A stretch of 64,000 nucleotides of DNA from Lachnoanaerobaculum sp. ICM7 (GCF_000287675.1 NZ_ALJL01000028.1:1-64000), one strand, 5' to 3'; numbered from the stretch's first letter, positions 1 to 10,590 are shown. A program made the numbers and translations. Notes: generated by a model not told the origin, from the sequence alone.

Positions 1-197
1 TAAATAGTACAGGTGTACTACAAGCGATTATAGATGGTCCAAACCATGTAAAAGTAATTCCTACAGATCCTTTAGAACTACCAATATGGATGAGCACCAG
101 AGAAACAGCAAAAGAGAATCCATACTACTTAACAAAAATATTAGCATCAATATCTATAAGAGATAATGGAGGACCATGTAATGTCAGCAGTGATTGA
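1..197 (+). CDS. Hypothetical protein, 5' part outside window
   Basis: This is the C-terminal end (about 64 codons, frame from base 3) of a small protein whose beginning lies before the window. It ends at TGA 195-197. Its last 17 bases overlap the start of the following DUF5071-like gene, so the two are probably translationally coupled. The same sequence recurs at 2707-2903, where the whole reading frame can be seen. I do not recognise the family. Its place beside an immunity-like gene and RHS fragments suggests a part in a polymorphic-toxin cassette, which is inference. Confidence 0.5.
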   Translation, partial: NSTGVLQAIIDGPNHVKVIPTDPLELPIWMSTRETAKENPYYLTKILASISIRDNGGPCNVSSD

Positions 198-218
198 TAA
201 TTTAATTAGTAAAGAAGA
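1..218 (+). repeat. Direct repeat, copy A (about 218 bp)
   Basis: Bases 1-218 are identical to 2707-2924 as far as I can compare by eye, the first difference being G to A at 219/2925. The left limit is set by the window, so the repeat may be longer. It spans the end of a small gene and the first 13 codons of the DUF5071-like gene, then diverges, as in cassette duplications of RHS toxin loci. Confidence 0.9.
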
Positions 219-651
219 GTATAATATTTATGTAAATGAATATATAAGAGATGAAAAATTATGTGAATTAGCCTCTTTATTAGAAAAGGAGGATGATAAT
301 TTAGAAACTTATTTTAACACAAGGAGATATAAATCTAAATTTTTATGGGTTAATATTTTATATATTATAGAAAGAATGAGCTATGCTAAAAGAATAGAAT
401 ACATACCATTTTTAATAGAGTTTTTGCAAGATGTAAACTGGCCAGTATTTAGATATACTATTTCATCACTTATGTCCTATAAGAAAACTGATTTAGTACC
501 ATTTGTAGAGCAAGCACTATGGACTGCATATAGAGATGATGATGAAATGTGGATAGCAGGAATAGCTAGACTTATGGAAAAAGATAATATAAAACAACAG
601 GATTTTAAAAATCCAGAAACTTATGATTTATTAAAGTATAGAGATTTTTAG
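181..651 (+). CDS. DUF5071-like putative immunity protein, copy A
   Basis: A 156-residue soluble protein. I start it at ATG 181 because GGAGG at 168-172 sits 8 bases upstream; the ATG at 166 has no such site. The middle carries a pattern typical of DUF5071 proteins: a helix, then 'DVNWPV', then repeated HEAT-like helices and a 'DEMW' segment. Proteins of this kind are often found after RHS or other polymorphic toxins and are thought to be immunity proteins. The second copy at 2887-3357 is a clear paralogue that diverges after the first 13 codons. RHS fragments follow both copies, supporting an orphan immunity role. No toxin domain is visible next to it. Confidence 0.6.
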   Translation: MSAVIDNLISKEEYNIYVNEYIRDEKLCELASLLEKEDDNLETYFNTRRYKSKFLWVNILYIIERMSYAKRIEYIPFLIEFLQDVNWPVFRYTISSLMSYKKTDLVPFVEQALWTAYRDDDEMWIAGIARLMEKDNIKQQDFKNPETYDLLKYRDF

Positions 652-687
652 AGTTCTTAGTATTATAAAATAATGCATAGGATTAAT

Positions 688-789
688 TTAAAGAAGAAAA
701 AGGGAGTATACCCTAATAGGGAATATAGTTATGATAAAAGAGGTAACTTAAAGTCTGTATTAAGAGGAGGTGAACTTATAATTAGATAA
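688..789 (+). pseudogene. RHS/YD-repeat fragment
   Basis: One frame reads 'PNREYSYDKRGNLKSVL', a YD-repeat unit matching the RHS fragment that follows the second DUF5071-like gene (around 3430-3480). It has no start and stops at TAA 787-789 after a breakpoint near 775. It is a displaced scrap of an RHS core, as left behind when toxin tips are exchanged. Confidence 0.75.
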
Positions 790-1048
790 GGTTCAAAATT
801 CGTTTGTAAAAGTTACATTATTTGATGTAAGTCCTGGTGATAAGCCAATTAGAAGTAATTATAATATACAAAAATTCAAAGTTGAAGAACATACAGAATA
901 TATAAATAAAAAATCAAGTATATATGGAGAGAGGTATCTGCTAGTAGGGATTGGGTTACTTAAAAAAACAAAGAATATAGATGATTTAAGTAAAGGAATG
1001 GAAAAAACTTTTGCTAATATAAATCAATATTTTAATTCTGGTAGGTAA
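782..1048 (+). pseudogene. Unrecognised reading frame lacking a start codon
   Basis: The frame is open from 782 to TAA 1046-1048 (about 88 codons) and directly precedes the LRR gene with one base between. The first ATG lies only about 17 codons from the end, so this looks like the 3' part of a gene joined to the RHS scrap at about 780. The peptide (for example 'FVKVTLFDVSPGDKPI') is hydrophilic and I cannot assign it. It could be the remnant of another cassette protein. Confidence 0.4.
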
Positions 1049-1049
1049 A

Positions 1050-2474
1050 ATGGTAGAGATGAAAAATAAACATATTATTTTTGGGCTGATTTGCGTTTGC
1101 TTTGTTTTATACTTTATTATTACGAATTTGAAATGCAAAACAATAATAAAAGGGGATATTTTAGTTAAGATACAAAGTGGTATTATTGAAAAAAAAGAAG
1201 ATATTGCAGAGTTTAATGTTCCTGAAGGAGTAACTATTATTGACAACTATGCTTTTGGAGAATGTTGGAATTTACGTGTGATTAATTTGCCAGATACAGT
1301 TAAGATTATAAGAGAAAAAGCATTTTGTAATTGTATTAGCTTGGAAGAAATTATTTTACCAAATAGTTTAGAAAGGATAGAAAATGGAGCTTTTTTAAAT
1401 TGTAAATCATTAAAGAATATTAAATTACCAGAAAAAATGATTATTATTGAAGGTAACACTTTTTCGGGATGTACTTTATTAGAAAATATTGATTTACCTC
1501 AGAAACTAACAGAAATAAAAACAAGTGCTTTTGAGGATTGCAAAAGCTTAAGAAAATTAGTGTTACCAAATAGTATTAAGAGTATTGAGAATTGGGCATT
1601 TAAAAATTGTAGTAGTTTAGAAGAAATCAAAGCACCAGAAAATATCAGAAGCATTGGGGAAGATATTTTTGAGGGAACAGCTTTTCTGACTCAAGCACAA
1701 ACTGAAGAAGATGGGGGTATATATTGGGGAAGAATACTATTAAAGTACACGCTGTTAAAAGAAAGTGTAAAGATAAAAAAATTTACTAAAGTTATTGCAG
1801 CCAACGCATTTAGAGAAAATAAAACAATAAAAAATATTGAGTTACCTGAGGGCTTATTAGAAATAGGAAATACAGCTTTTGCTTATTGTGAAAGTCTGGA
1901 AGATATAAACTTACCTACGAGTATTGAAAAAGTAGGATTGGATATTTTTGAGGGGACAAAATATTTAAAAAAATTACAGGTAGACGAGTATGGTTGCAAG
2001 TATTCAGAAAATATATTGTTAGAATATAAAACTAAAGGAATTGATAAAATAAAGATAAGAGAAAACACAAGGATAATCGCTGGAAATGTATTTTATAAAG
2101 CAGAGGATATCAAAGAGGTATATATTCCTGAGAGTGTGAATTGTATCTGCACTCAAGCTTTTATTGATTGCAATAATTTAGAAAAAGTTGAGTTTGAAGA
2201 AGGTAGTAAATTGGAGACCATTGAGAGTTATGCTTTTTCAAGTTGTAATAGTTTGAAAAGTATTAGCTTGCCGATAAATCTTAAGAGTGTATCCCAATTT
2301 GCTTTTTGGTGGTGTGGTTTTGAAACTATAAGAATACCAGAAAATGTGGAATATTTAGATTTATGGGCTATTGCAGATTGTCTTTATCTAAAAAGGATAG
2401 AACTTCCTAAAAGCCTAGAGGGGAAGTATTATTGGATTTCTGATAGACCAAAGCCAGAAATTGCGTTTTATTAG
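1050..2474 (+). CDS. BspA-like leucine-rich repeat protein
   Basis: A 474-residue protein with a hydrophobic segment at about residues 9-26 (signal anchor or uncleaved signal), followed almost entirely by LRR_5 (BspA/TpLRR) repeats. Each repeat has the pattern 'LP..v..I...AF..C..L..I', about 23 residues long. Such proteins are surface or secreted and often mediate binding to host or other bacteria. No cell-wall sorting signal is visible at the C terminus. It lies between two immunity-type cassettes, so it may be cargo of the same variable locus. The start at 1050 follows a stop by one base; ATG 1059 is an alternative start. Confidence 0.85.
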   Translation: MVEMKNKHIIFGLICVCFVLYFIITNLKCKTIIKGDILVKIQSGIIEKKEDIAEFNVPEGVTIIDNYAFGECWNLRVINLPDTVKIIREKAFCNCISLEEIILPNSLERIENGAFLNCKSLKNIKLPEKMIIIEGNTFSGCTLLENIDLPQKLTEIKTSAFEDCKSLRKLVLPNSIKSIENWAFKNCSSLEEIKAPENIRSIGEDIFEGTAFLTQAQTEEDGGIYWGRILLKYTLLKESVKIKKFTKVIAANAFRENKTIKNIELPEGLLEIGNTAFAYCESLEDINLPTSIEKVGLDIFEGTKYLKKLQVDEYGCKYSENILLEYKTKGIDKIKIRENTRIIAGNVFYKAEDIKEVYIPESVNCICTQAFIDCNNLEKVEFEEGSKLETIESYAFSSCNSLKSISLPINLKSVSQFAFWWCGFETIRIPENVEYLDLWAIADCLYLKRIELPKSLEGKYYWISDRPKPEIAFY

Positions 2475-2549
2475 GACTAATATCTACTTATTACTAATTG
2501 AATATTGAAGTTTGACTAATAATAAAATAAAAATAACTAAGAGGTACTT

Positions 2550-2903
2550 ATGAACGACTATATTGATGAAAAAATAATACCAATAAAGGTAAGTAATACC
2601 GATGAATCTCACCAATCCCTAGAAGAGGGTTACTACATATCAGGTAGGCTTGAAACTTTCTCTAAGGAAAAGTATTTTGACGCGTGACACTCAACTTTAG
2701 AGGCTTTAAATAGTACAGGTGTACTACAAGCGATTATAGATGGTCCAAACCATGTAAAAGTAATTCCTACAGATCCTTTAGAACTACCAATATGGATGAG
2801 CACCAGAGAAACAGCAAAAGAGAATCCATACTACTTAACAAAAATATTAGCATCAATATCTATAAGAGATAATGGAGGACCATGTAATGTCAGCAGTGAT
2901 TGA
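2550..2903 (+). pseudogene. Small cassette protein interrupted by in-frame TGA
   Basis: A frame with a good ribosome site (GAGG 2541-2544) starts at ATG 2550 and runs to TGA 2901-2903, but TGA 2685-2687 interrupts it after 'KYFDA'. One base change (TGA to TGG) restores a 117-residue protein. The 3' part is identical to the partial gene at 1-197, and it overlaps the next gene by 17 bases in the same way. The family is unknown. The break suggests that this copy is decaying while the downstream immunity-like gene is kept. Confidence 0.65.
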
Positions 2904-2924
2904 TAATTTAATTAGTAAAGAAGA
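2707..2924 (+). repeat. Direct repeat, copy B
   Basis: The second copy of the repeat at 1-218, offset by 2706 bases. Between the copies lie the first DUF5071-like gene, an RHS scrap, an unknown frame and the LRR gene, so the unit looks like a tandem cassette duplication with inserted cargo. Confidence 0.9.
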
Positions 2925-3357
2925 ATATAATATTTATGAAAATAGAAATATATCAGATGAAAATTTGGAAGAATTAGCCTTATTATTTCAAATGGAAGGT
3001 AATAATTTAGAAGATTATCTTTATTTAGGTAACTACAAATCTAAGTTTTGCTGGTTTAATATTCTATATATTATAGAAAAAATGAAATATTCTATGAAGA
3101 TTAGATATATACCGTTTTTGATAAGATTGTTACAAGATGCCAACTGGCCTGCATTTGAATATGCAGTTTCTTTATTATCATCTTATAATAAAAGTGATTT
3201 GATTCCATTTATAGAAGATGCATTGTGGAAAGCATATAAAAGTGATGATGGAATGTGGATATCAGGAATTGATATACTATTGGAACATATCCCTATAAAG
3301 CCAAGTGAATTTGAAAACCCTAAAACCTATGGCTTGTTAAAATATGGAGATTTTTAG
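2887..3357 (+). CDS. DUF5071-like putative immunity protein, copy B
   Basis: A 156-residue paralogue of the protein at 181-651, with the same start context (GGAGG then ATG 2887). The first 13 codons are identical apart from a synonymous change, after which the two differ at many positions. The helical core keeps 'DANWPA', the 'SDDGMW' segment and the ending 'YGLLKYGDF'. The pattern of an identical front and a diversified body is expected of immunity proteins matched to different toxins. It is followed by an RHS C-terminal fragment. Confidence 0.6.
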   Translation: MSAVIDNLISKEEYNIYENRNISDENLEELALLFQMEGNNLEDYLYLGNYKSKFCWFNILYIIEKMKYSMKIRYIPFLIRLLQDANWPAFEYAVSLLSSYNKSDLIPFIEDALWKAYKSDDGMWISGIDILLEHIPIKPSEFENPKTYGLLKYGDF

Positions 3358-3373
3358 AGTTCTTATTTTTTGA

Positions 3374-4036
3374 AGGTGTGAGAATTATATTTTAGCTCAG
3401 CTTGTAGAAGAAAGTGGAGTATCTCCTAATAGAAAATATAGTTACGATAAAAGAGGTAACTTAAAGTCCGTATTAAGTGCAGGAGAGCTTATAAGAGCTT
3501 ATGAGTATGACAGTACAGATAGGCTTAGTTTAAGTTATGATTTTTCAGGACAAGCAAAGAATTATATCTATGACGGATTAGGAAATAGAATAGGAAATAA
3601 TGAGTATAGAGTAGACAAGGATGATTTAAAAGATATTTCTAAAGACAGTCTACAAGAACTTGATATAGTAAGTAAAGAAGAATATCTACTTGATATAACA
3701 AGACCATACCATAATCTACTGCAAAGAAATGAGAAGTTTAGGAATATAGAACACAGCCAGAGCTTTATATGGGATTATAACACTGCTTTTATGGAAGAGA
3801 AGGATAAAACCTATACCTACTTGCAAGATGAGCTTGGAAGTCCTATAAGGCTACTTGAGCTTGGAGAAACAGAGGAAACTAGGCAGATGGTATATGGCTA
3901 TGATGAGTTTGGAGTGGATACATATAAAATGCAAGGTAGGATACAACCATTTGGCTATACAGGATATAGGCATGATGAGGTAGCTAACACCTACTTTGCA
4001 CAGGCAAGAGAGTATATGCAGGGTATAGTGGTGTAG
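3374..4036 (+). pseudogene. RHS core C-terminal fragment
   Basis: One frame is open from 3374 to TAG 4034-4036 without an early start codon; the first ATG is at 3791. It contains YD repeats ('YSYDKRGNL', 'YEYDSTDRLSLSYDFSG', 'YIYDGLGNRIG') and the RHS core signature 'YGYDEFGVDTY' followed by 'PFGYTGYRHDEVANTYFAQAREY'-type sequence ending in 'MQGIVV'. In intact RHS proteins this signature precedes the variable toxin tip, so the tip has been lost. The stop lies a few bases before an IS-like end, suggesting that an insertion cut the gene off. Confidence 0.85.
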
Positions 4037-4039
4037 TTG

Positions 4040-4236
4040 TCAAGACAAAAATCTAAGATTTTTATAATGAACTGATATAGCTGAATAATCTGTGCCTCAA
4101 TGAGCCACCTGTCCGGTGAGATTGAGCCATCAGTCCGTTTTGCTGTGAGCCACCATTCCGGTCACAATGAGCCACTTGTTTTATAATAGAATTATGCACA
4201 ATTATTGTGTAAATCTATTATACAGGAGGTCACCAT
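4040..4236 (+). mobile_element. Truncated insertion-sequence end with four 17-bp repeats
   Basis: Starting at TGTCAAGAC, this stretch has a small hairpin (AAAAATCT/AGATTTTT) and four spaced copies of TGAGCCACCTGTCCGGT-like sequence at 4101, 4123, 4146 and 4168, a period of 22-23 bases. A strong AGGAGG site (4224-4229) and an ATG (4238) followed at once by TAA come next. Repeated subterminal transposase-binding sites ahead of an istA start are typical of IS21-family ends. The transposase genes are gone and the sequence is joined to an HNH gene fragment. Confidence 0.6.
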
Positions 4237-4254
4237 TATGTAAGCGCCTTATAA

Positions 4255-4659
4255 GATAATGCCTTATATCCAATAGATAAAGAAGCAGTAGTTAGAATAC
4301 GTGTTAATCAAGGTGTATTCAAGGAACAGTTATTGTGTAGGTATAGTCATTGTTGTTTATGTAATGTAACACAGAAAGATTTTCTTATTGCAAGTCATAT
4401 TAAACCATGGAAAGATAGCGATGAGAATGAGCGTTTGGATATTGACAATGGATTATTACTTTGCCCAAACCATGATAAGGCATTTGATAGAGGGTATATA
4501 TCGTTTGATGATAATGGTTTGATTATAATTTCAGATGAGCTTGATGATACAAATAGAGTATTCCTAAATCTTAGACAAGATATGAGTATAAAGCTTACAG
4601 ATGGAAATAGAGAATATTTGAAATATCATAGAAAAAATATCATGGTGATAAACAGATAA
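4255..4659 (+). pseudogene. HNH endonuclease C-terminal fragment
   Basis: The frame is open from 4255 (after TAA 4252-4254) to 4659, about 134 codons, without a good start; a TTG at 4333 has no ribosome site. It encodes a complete HNH_2-type domain: 'RVNQGVFKEQLL', a CxxC pair, 'ASHIKPW', 'ERLDIDNGLLLCPNHDKAFD' and a 'GYISFDDNG' tail. In related restriction-like enzymes this domain sits at the C terminus after a variable N-terminal region, which is missing here, probably deleted with the IS. It is likely not expressed. Confidence 0.75.
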
Positions 4660-4738
4660 TTTTATAGATACATAGTCTCATGATTATTTTATTAGCCAAA
4701 GAGTTATTTGAACAATTGGATTTTACACGGAGGTAAAT

Positions 4739-5824
4739 ATGTTTATAGGGAATAAGTGGGAATGGTCTGAAGTATATGTCCTTTTAAGACTTTTGGCAGA
4801 AGAAAAGATATATGCTAATGACAATGAATTAAATAAGCTTGAGGATGTTTATTTTCCTATTATTAAAGTGCTCAGAGAAGAAAACAAGGGTGAAATAAAA
4901 GAGTATACCGCCGGAGAAATGATATCGATTTATATTGATGGAGCAAAAGTGAAGGAATTACCTGTGACAGAGTTTGAATCGGAGTACGGAAATTTGTTGA
5001 ATGAGATTAACAGCAAAGATTCAAAGTGCACATTTCCTGTAGAAAGTACGCAGAATTTCATAGATAAAATTTTGTGTTATAAGATTTTTACACCTGCAAC
5101 GGATAAAAGTGATATCAAGGTAAAAATAATTGATGCAGATACAGTATACAGTCCTACTATAGGTTCATCAATGAAATCCGAATTGGGTTCATCTCCGACT
5201 TTGTTGAATGCAGGAAAAACTACAAACTTTATCTATAAGATAGTACATAATCATCCTGACTTGATAAGAGAAGCGAACGGAATATACAAGGTGTCAGGAG
5301 GTAAGAATCATACTGATGTCAGGGGACGTATAAATAAGATAATTAAAGAAAACGGAACTCTTGAATATCGAAAGATGAACAATCAGATTTTTGAAGATAA
5401 TCTGGTGCTTATCGACAGTAATATGGATAAAATTATTGCAGAGACTCTTTTATATTTTTATAAAGACGGAATCAGCAACTGCAATGAGATGGTTGAAAAA
5501 CTTGAACAGGAAAATCCTATGAACTACGGTAATGTAAATGCCTATAAATATAAGTTCAAAAAGTTTTTGACAGCTGTAGCATTGGGAATGAAACCTGCTA
5601 CAGTGTGGGACGGTTTGGATGAGGCTACAGGTGGATATATTGTAGTTACAAAGGAAGGCAATGTTCTTGCTTATCATATATACAACAGAAATCACTTTGA
5701 AGAATATTTGTTAAGTAATACAAAATATGAAACAGCATCCACATCAAGACATGATTTCGGGGAAGTGTACAGTGAAAACGGAGAAGATTTTATAAAACTT
5801 AATTTGCAGGTAAGATTCAGATAA
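4739..5824 (+). CDS. HpaII-family type II restriction endonuclease
   Basis: A 361-residue protein with GGAGG 7 bases before ATG 4739. The opening 'GNKWEWSEVYVLLRLLAEEKIYA' region and the overall length match the HpaII restriction endonuclease family, whose founding member cuts at CCGG. Family recognition is from memory of conserved segments, so the site specificity is inferred. It is followed by vsr with a one-base overlap (TAATG). No C5-cytosine methyltransferase is present nearby, and the upstream neighbour is a broken HNH gene behind an IS remnant. CCGG sites are frequent in this window, so an active enzyme would require methylation from a gene elsewhere. Confidence 0.8.
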   Translation: MFIGNKWEWSEVYVLLRLLAEEKIYANDNELNKLEDVYFPIIKVLREENKGEIKEYTAGEMISIYIDGAKVKELPVTEFESEYGNLLNEINSKDSKCTFPVESTQNFIDKILCYKIFTPATDKSDIKVKIIDADTVYSPTIGSSMKSELGSSPTLLNAGKTTNFIYKIVHNHPDLIREANGIYKVSGGKNHTDVRGRINKIIKENGTLEYRKMNNQIFEDNLVLIDSNMDKIIAETLLYFYKDGISNCNEMVEKLEQENPMNYGNVNAYKYKFKKFLTAVALGMKPATVWDGLDEATGGYIVVTKEGNVLAYHIYNRNHFEEYLLSNTKYETASTSRHDFGEVYSENGEDFIKLNLQVRFR

Positions 5825-6267
5825 TGAAGAAGAGTAAGCCGATGACCAGAAGTGAAAATATGGCAAAAGTTAAAAATAAGAATACACAACCTGAAGTTTA
5901 TTTGAGGAAGCTTTTGTGGCATAGGGGGTTTAGATACAGATTAAATTATAAGAGTTTACCCGGAAGTCCGGATATCTATATTTCTAAATATAAGATCGCC
6001 ATATTTGTAAACGGGTGTTTTTGGCACATGCATGAAAATTGCAGGTATGCATCCATACCTAAGAATAATCATGATTTTTGGAAAAACAAGTTGGAGGGGA
6101 ACGTTCAAAGAGATAAGCAAAACTACATCAAACTTGAGAGCATGGGTATTAATGTTATAGTGGTGTGGGGATGTGAAATCAAACAGATGATGAAAGATAA
6201 GATGATAGAACAGGAAAAAGTGGATAATCTCGCCAAATACATTTTTTCTACGCCAAAATCCGAATAA
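5824..6267 (+). CDS. vsr: Very short patch repair endonuclease
   Basis: A 147-residue Vsr protein, which nicks 5' of the mismatched T in T:G pairs produced by deamination of 5-methylcytosine. Visible hallmarks are the N-terminal 'MTRSENMAKVKNKNTQPE', 'LPGSPDIY' with the catalytic Asp, and the zinc-ligand segment 'FVNGCFWHMHENC'. Its ATG overlaps the stop of the HpaII-type endonuclease gene, so the two form one unit. Vsr implies that a C5-methyltransferase acts in this cell; none is in the window. Confidence 0.92.
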   Translation: MKKSKPMTRSENMAKVKNKNTQPEVYLRKLLWHRGFRYRLNYKSLPGSPDIYISKYKIAIFVNGCFWHMHENCRYASIPKNNHDFWKNKLEGNVQRDKQNYIKLESMGINVIVVWGCEIKQMMKDKMIEQEKVDNLAKYIFSTPKSE

Positions 6268-6295
6268 TGGCGAGATTATTCTCGTCTATAGTTAT

Positions 6296-6331
6296 TTTTC
6301 ATAGCCAAATACTCCAAAATGGCTATGAAAA
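6296..6331 (+). terminator. Strong hairpin after vsr
   Basis: A 12-bp perfect stem TTTTCATAGCCA / TGGCTATGAAAA with a 12-base loop lies 29 bases after the vsr stop. The run of T after it is short, so termination is likely but not certain. Confidence 0.6.
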
Positions 6332-6419
6332 GTCATTTTAAATATATTAATTTTAGATGATTTGGATATCTCGTTTCAGCTTTTTAAAAATAAAACAGAG
6401 AATAAAAATTGAGGGTACT

Positions 6420-7139
6420 ATGACGGCGCTACAAAACAGATATGAAGAATTGAAAAGACAAAACTTCCCCGATAGCGAAAGAATAAAATTTATTGCAGAC
6501 TTAGGAGCAAGTGAAGAAATAGAATATCATTATCAATTAATTTGCACAGACCGGGATGAAGGTACTAACCTAAATCTGTCAGGCAGTTTTTATAAACATG
6601 ATAAAGAAGGCTTGGAGTATTTGTTTGAAGTTTTAGATAATGAAAAAGACGAAAGTATAAAAGTATTTGCCGCATACCTTACGGCAGAAACTCTTTCCAA
6701 ACTAAGACATAGAGATTTTTACGTAGAATTTTGCAACAGACTTATTCCTGTTATGAGTTCATTGATAGAAATAAGAGATGATTTGCTCCGTAGAAAAGTT
6801 ATTATAGCTCTCGGTTGGATAGGATCTTCAGATGAGATTGATATTTTGACAAAACGGATGTCGGAAGATAAAGACAGTCTTTGCAGAGCATGGTCTGCAT
6901 CAAGTCTTATGCAAATGTCGTTTCACGGAGTTAAAAAAGAATTGCTTCAGGAAAAGACGAAGGCGTGTCTGGCTTTGGCAATTGCTAAAGAAGACGATTT
7001 ATATGCCTGCGGTATTATGATAGAGGCTACACAGATTTTATTCGGAAAGAAATGGATAAGCTCATCGGCTGTGGAAGATGTTGATGCCGAAAAAATAGAA
7101 AAGGCAAGGAAATCGGCGATGAGATTTTTGAAGAGGTAG
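6420..7139 (+). CDS. HEAT-repeat-like protein
   Basis: A 239-residue soluble, helix-rich protein. I choose ATG 6420 because GAGGG lies 5 bases upstream; the frame extends back to an ATG at 6357 that has no ribosome site. The segment 'RRKVIIALGWIGSSDEIDILTKRM' and the following 'CRAWSASSLMQM' look like HEAT/PBS-lyase-type repeats, which form protein-binding solenoids. The function is unknown. It sits between restriction-type genes and may be accessory cargo. Confidence 0.6.
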   Translation: MTALQNRYEELKRQNFPDSERIKFIADLGASEEIEYHYQLICTDRDEGTNLNLSGSFYKHDKEGLEYLFEVLDNEKDESIKVFAAYLTAETLSKLRHRDFYVEFCNRLIPVMSSLIEIRDDLLRRKVIIALGWIGSSDEIDILTKRMSEDKDSLCRAWSASSLMQMSFHGVKKELLQEKTKACLALAIAKEDDLYACGIMIEATQILFGKKWISSSAVEDVDAEKIEKARKSAMRFLKR

Positions 7140-7261
7140 GAATATAAATAAAAATCAAAAAAAATAAGTTTTGGTAAAGTTACTGAATTGTAAGTTGTAT
7201 ATTCATATATTATGAATACTTTGTATAATGAGATAAGATTATTTTATTTGGAGAGATTGTA

Positions 7262-8527
7262 ATGATTGAGATGGTGACAGATAAGCATTATGATGCAATA
7301 GTATCATTGTTTGAAGAAGCGCAGAATGAAATAAAAATTATAAGCCCTTTTTTATCTGAAAAGACAGCAGAATTGCTATGTAATGCAGCTAAAAGAGGGA
7401 TAGTCTGCTCATTTATAACAAGACTATATCTCCAAGATTTCTTAGATGGTTCTAATACACTTGAGGGATTACAAAAAATGCTAAGTTCTGGAGTAAAGTT
7501 ACATGCGCTCATTGGTTTACATACTAAGCTTTACCTTTTTGATTCAGATGATGCAATAGTTGGAAGTGCTAATTTTACAGAGAGTGGCTTGACTAGAAAT
7601 ATAGAGCTGTCTATACATTTGAATAGAGAAATAACTATTAACAGCTTACATAAATACTATGATGATATAGCTGCTAAAATAAATGATACTAAGGATGGCT
7701 GCATTACTCAAGATATACTAGATTATTATAAATTAAGGTATCAAGAGCATAAAAAATCTATATCCAAGGTTGATGGAGGGAAAAAAATTGTAACAACGAT
7801 TTATGGTGCTGCCCTTGATACAAATGCAAAACGTATTAAGGAAGATAGAAATGAGGCGTATAATGAAATCGATAGTAATACTTCAGAACGACGGACAGAT
7901 CCGGTTTATTCTGCGTTGGGTGGAGAAACATCTATAGTATCATATAAAAGTTTAAAAAATATATTGTTAAAATTCTCTGCTTCGGCCAGTAACAGAGCTG
8001 ATGGAAAAGAAGCGATGTATATGTATGCTTTTGATGACAATGGAAAAGAAATATATATATCAAATTTTTCAGAGGCAAGAGCAAAGAGTGCAAAAACTGT
8101 AGAAGAAGGAGATGAAACCTTCTTTTGTGTGCATTCTTATGATAAAAGTGGCAAGGAGTGCCCTTTAATTGTAGGAAAAGGATATTTTAAAGCATTTAAC
8201 TCGAATAATGATGCCAGAAAAAAAACATGGAGTAAGCAATTTGATTGGCTTAAAAAATATCCTATTTATTGTGTTATATCAGAAGCAAAAATTATAGATG
8301 CTCCTGTAAATTGTGGTATTCCGCTTCGTGAAGTTACGGATGCTCTAGGATATAAGACTTATATTCATACTAAAGATAGTCCGGATAAATATACTGAGGA
8401 AAAAGTAGCAAAGGCTCATAGACAGCAGGCTATGCTTGCATTGTCTCATGAAGCGAGGGAGTATATTGATAAAAGATTAGAAGAGATTGGAAAACAGCAT
8501 GGTTGGAAAACATATAGGTCAGAGTAG
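7262..8527 (+). CDS. PLD-like domain protein, possible nuclease
   Basis: A 421-residue protein preceded by GGAGAG. Its N-terminal third is a phospholipase D-like fold with one HKD motif: His87-x-Lys89-x4-Asp94, then 'GSANFTESG' at about 101-109. The remaining 300 residues are unassigned. Enzymes with a single HKD motif dimerise to form one active site, and this arrangement is known in nucleases including NgoFVII- and BfiI-type restriction enzymes. Position after an HpaII/Vsr pair makes a DNA-defence role plausible, but the substrate is unknown. Confidence 0.65.
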   Translation: MIEMVTDKHYDAIVSLFEEAQNEIKIISPFLSEKTAELLCNAAKRGIVCSFITRLYLQDFLDGSNTLEGLQKMLSSGVKLHALIGLHTKLYLFDSDDAIVGSANFTESGLTRNIELSIHLNREITINSLHKYYDDIAAKINDTKDGCITQDILDYYKLRYQEHKKSISKVDGGKKIVTTIYGAALDTNAKRIKEDRNEAYNEIDSNTSERRTDPVYSALGGETSIVSYKSLKNILLKFSASASNRADGKEAMYMYAFDDNGKEIYISNFSEARAKSAKTVEEGDETFFCVHSYDKSGKECPLIVGKGYFKAFNSNNDARKKTWSKQFDWLKKYPIYCVISEAKIIDAPVNCGIPLREVTDALGYKTYIHTKDSPDKYTEEKVAKAHRQQAMLALSHEAREYIDKRLEEIGKQHGWKTYRSE

Positions 8528-8661
8528 TGAAAAACTATTGTAAATTATTTAAAAAAAACCAATATTATATTAGAAAATAAATGCTCAAAGGTATAGATGC
8601 CTTTTATAAGTATTATTATATAGATAAATAGATTGAATTAGTGAATAGTATGAGTAAGAAG

Positions 8662-8692
8662 AGGGGTGAATTATAATAGGTAAACCACCCCT
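8662..8692 (-). terminator. Hairpin beyond the lacI stop
   Basis: A 7-bp stem AGGGGTG / CACCCCT with a 17-base loop lies just beyond the end of the minus-strand operon. There is no long T run, so its role as terminator is weakly supported. Confidence 0.35.
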
Positions 8693-8699
8693 AAATATA

Positions 8700-10575
<1,876 letters not shown>

Positions 10576-10590
10576 ATCTTACCCTTTATA

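Noticed and set aside
2685-2687. TGA as a selenocysteine codon
   Set aside because: No SECIS-like hairpin is evident after it, and the context points to a simple Trp (TGG) to TGA mutation in a decaying cassette.
4101-4182. Regular repeats that might be a CRISPR array
   Set aside because: The 17-base repeats are only 5-6 bases apart, imperfect, and next to an IS-type start, so they fit IS ends and not CRISPR spacers.
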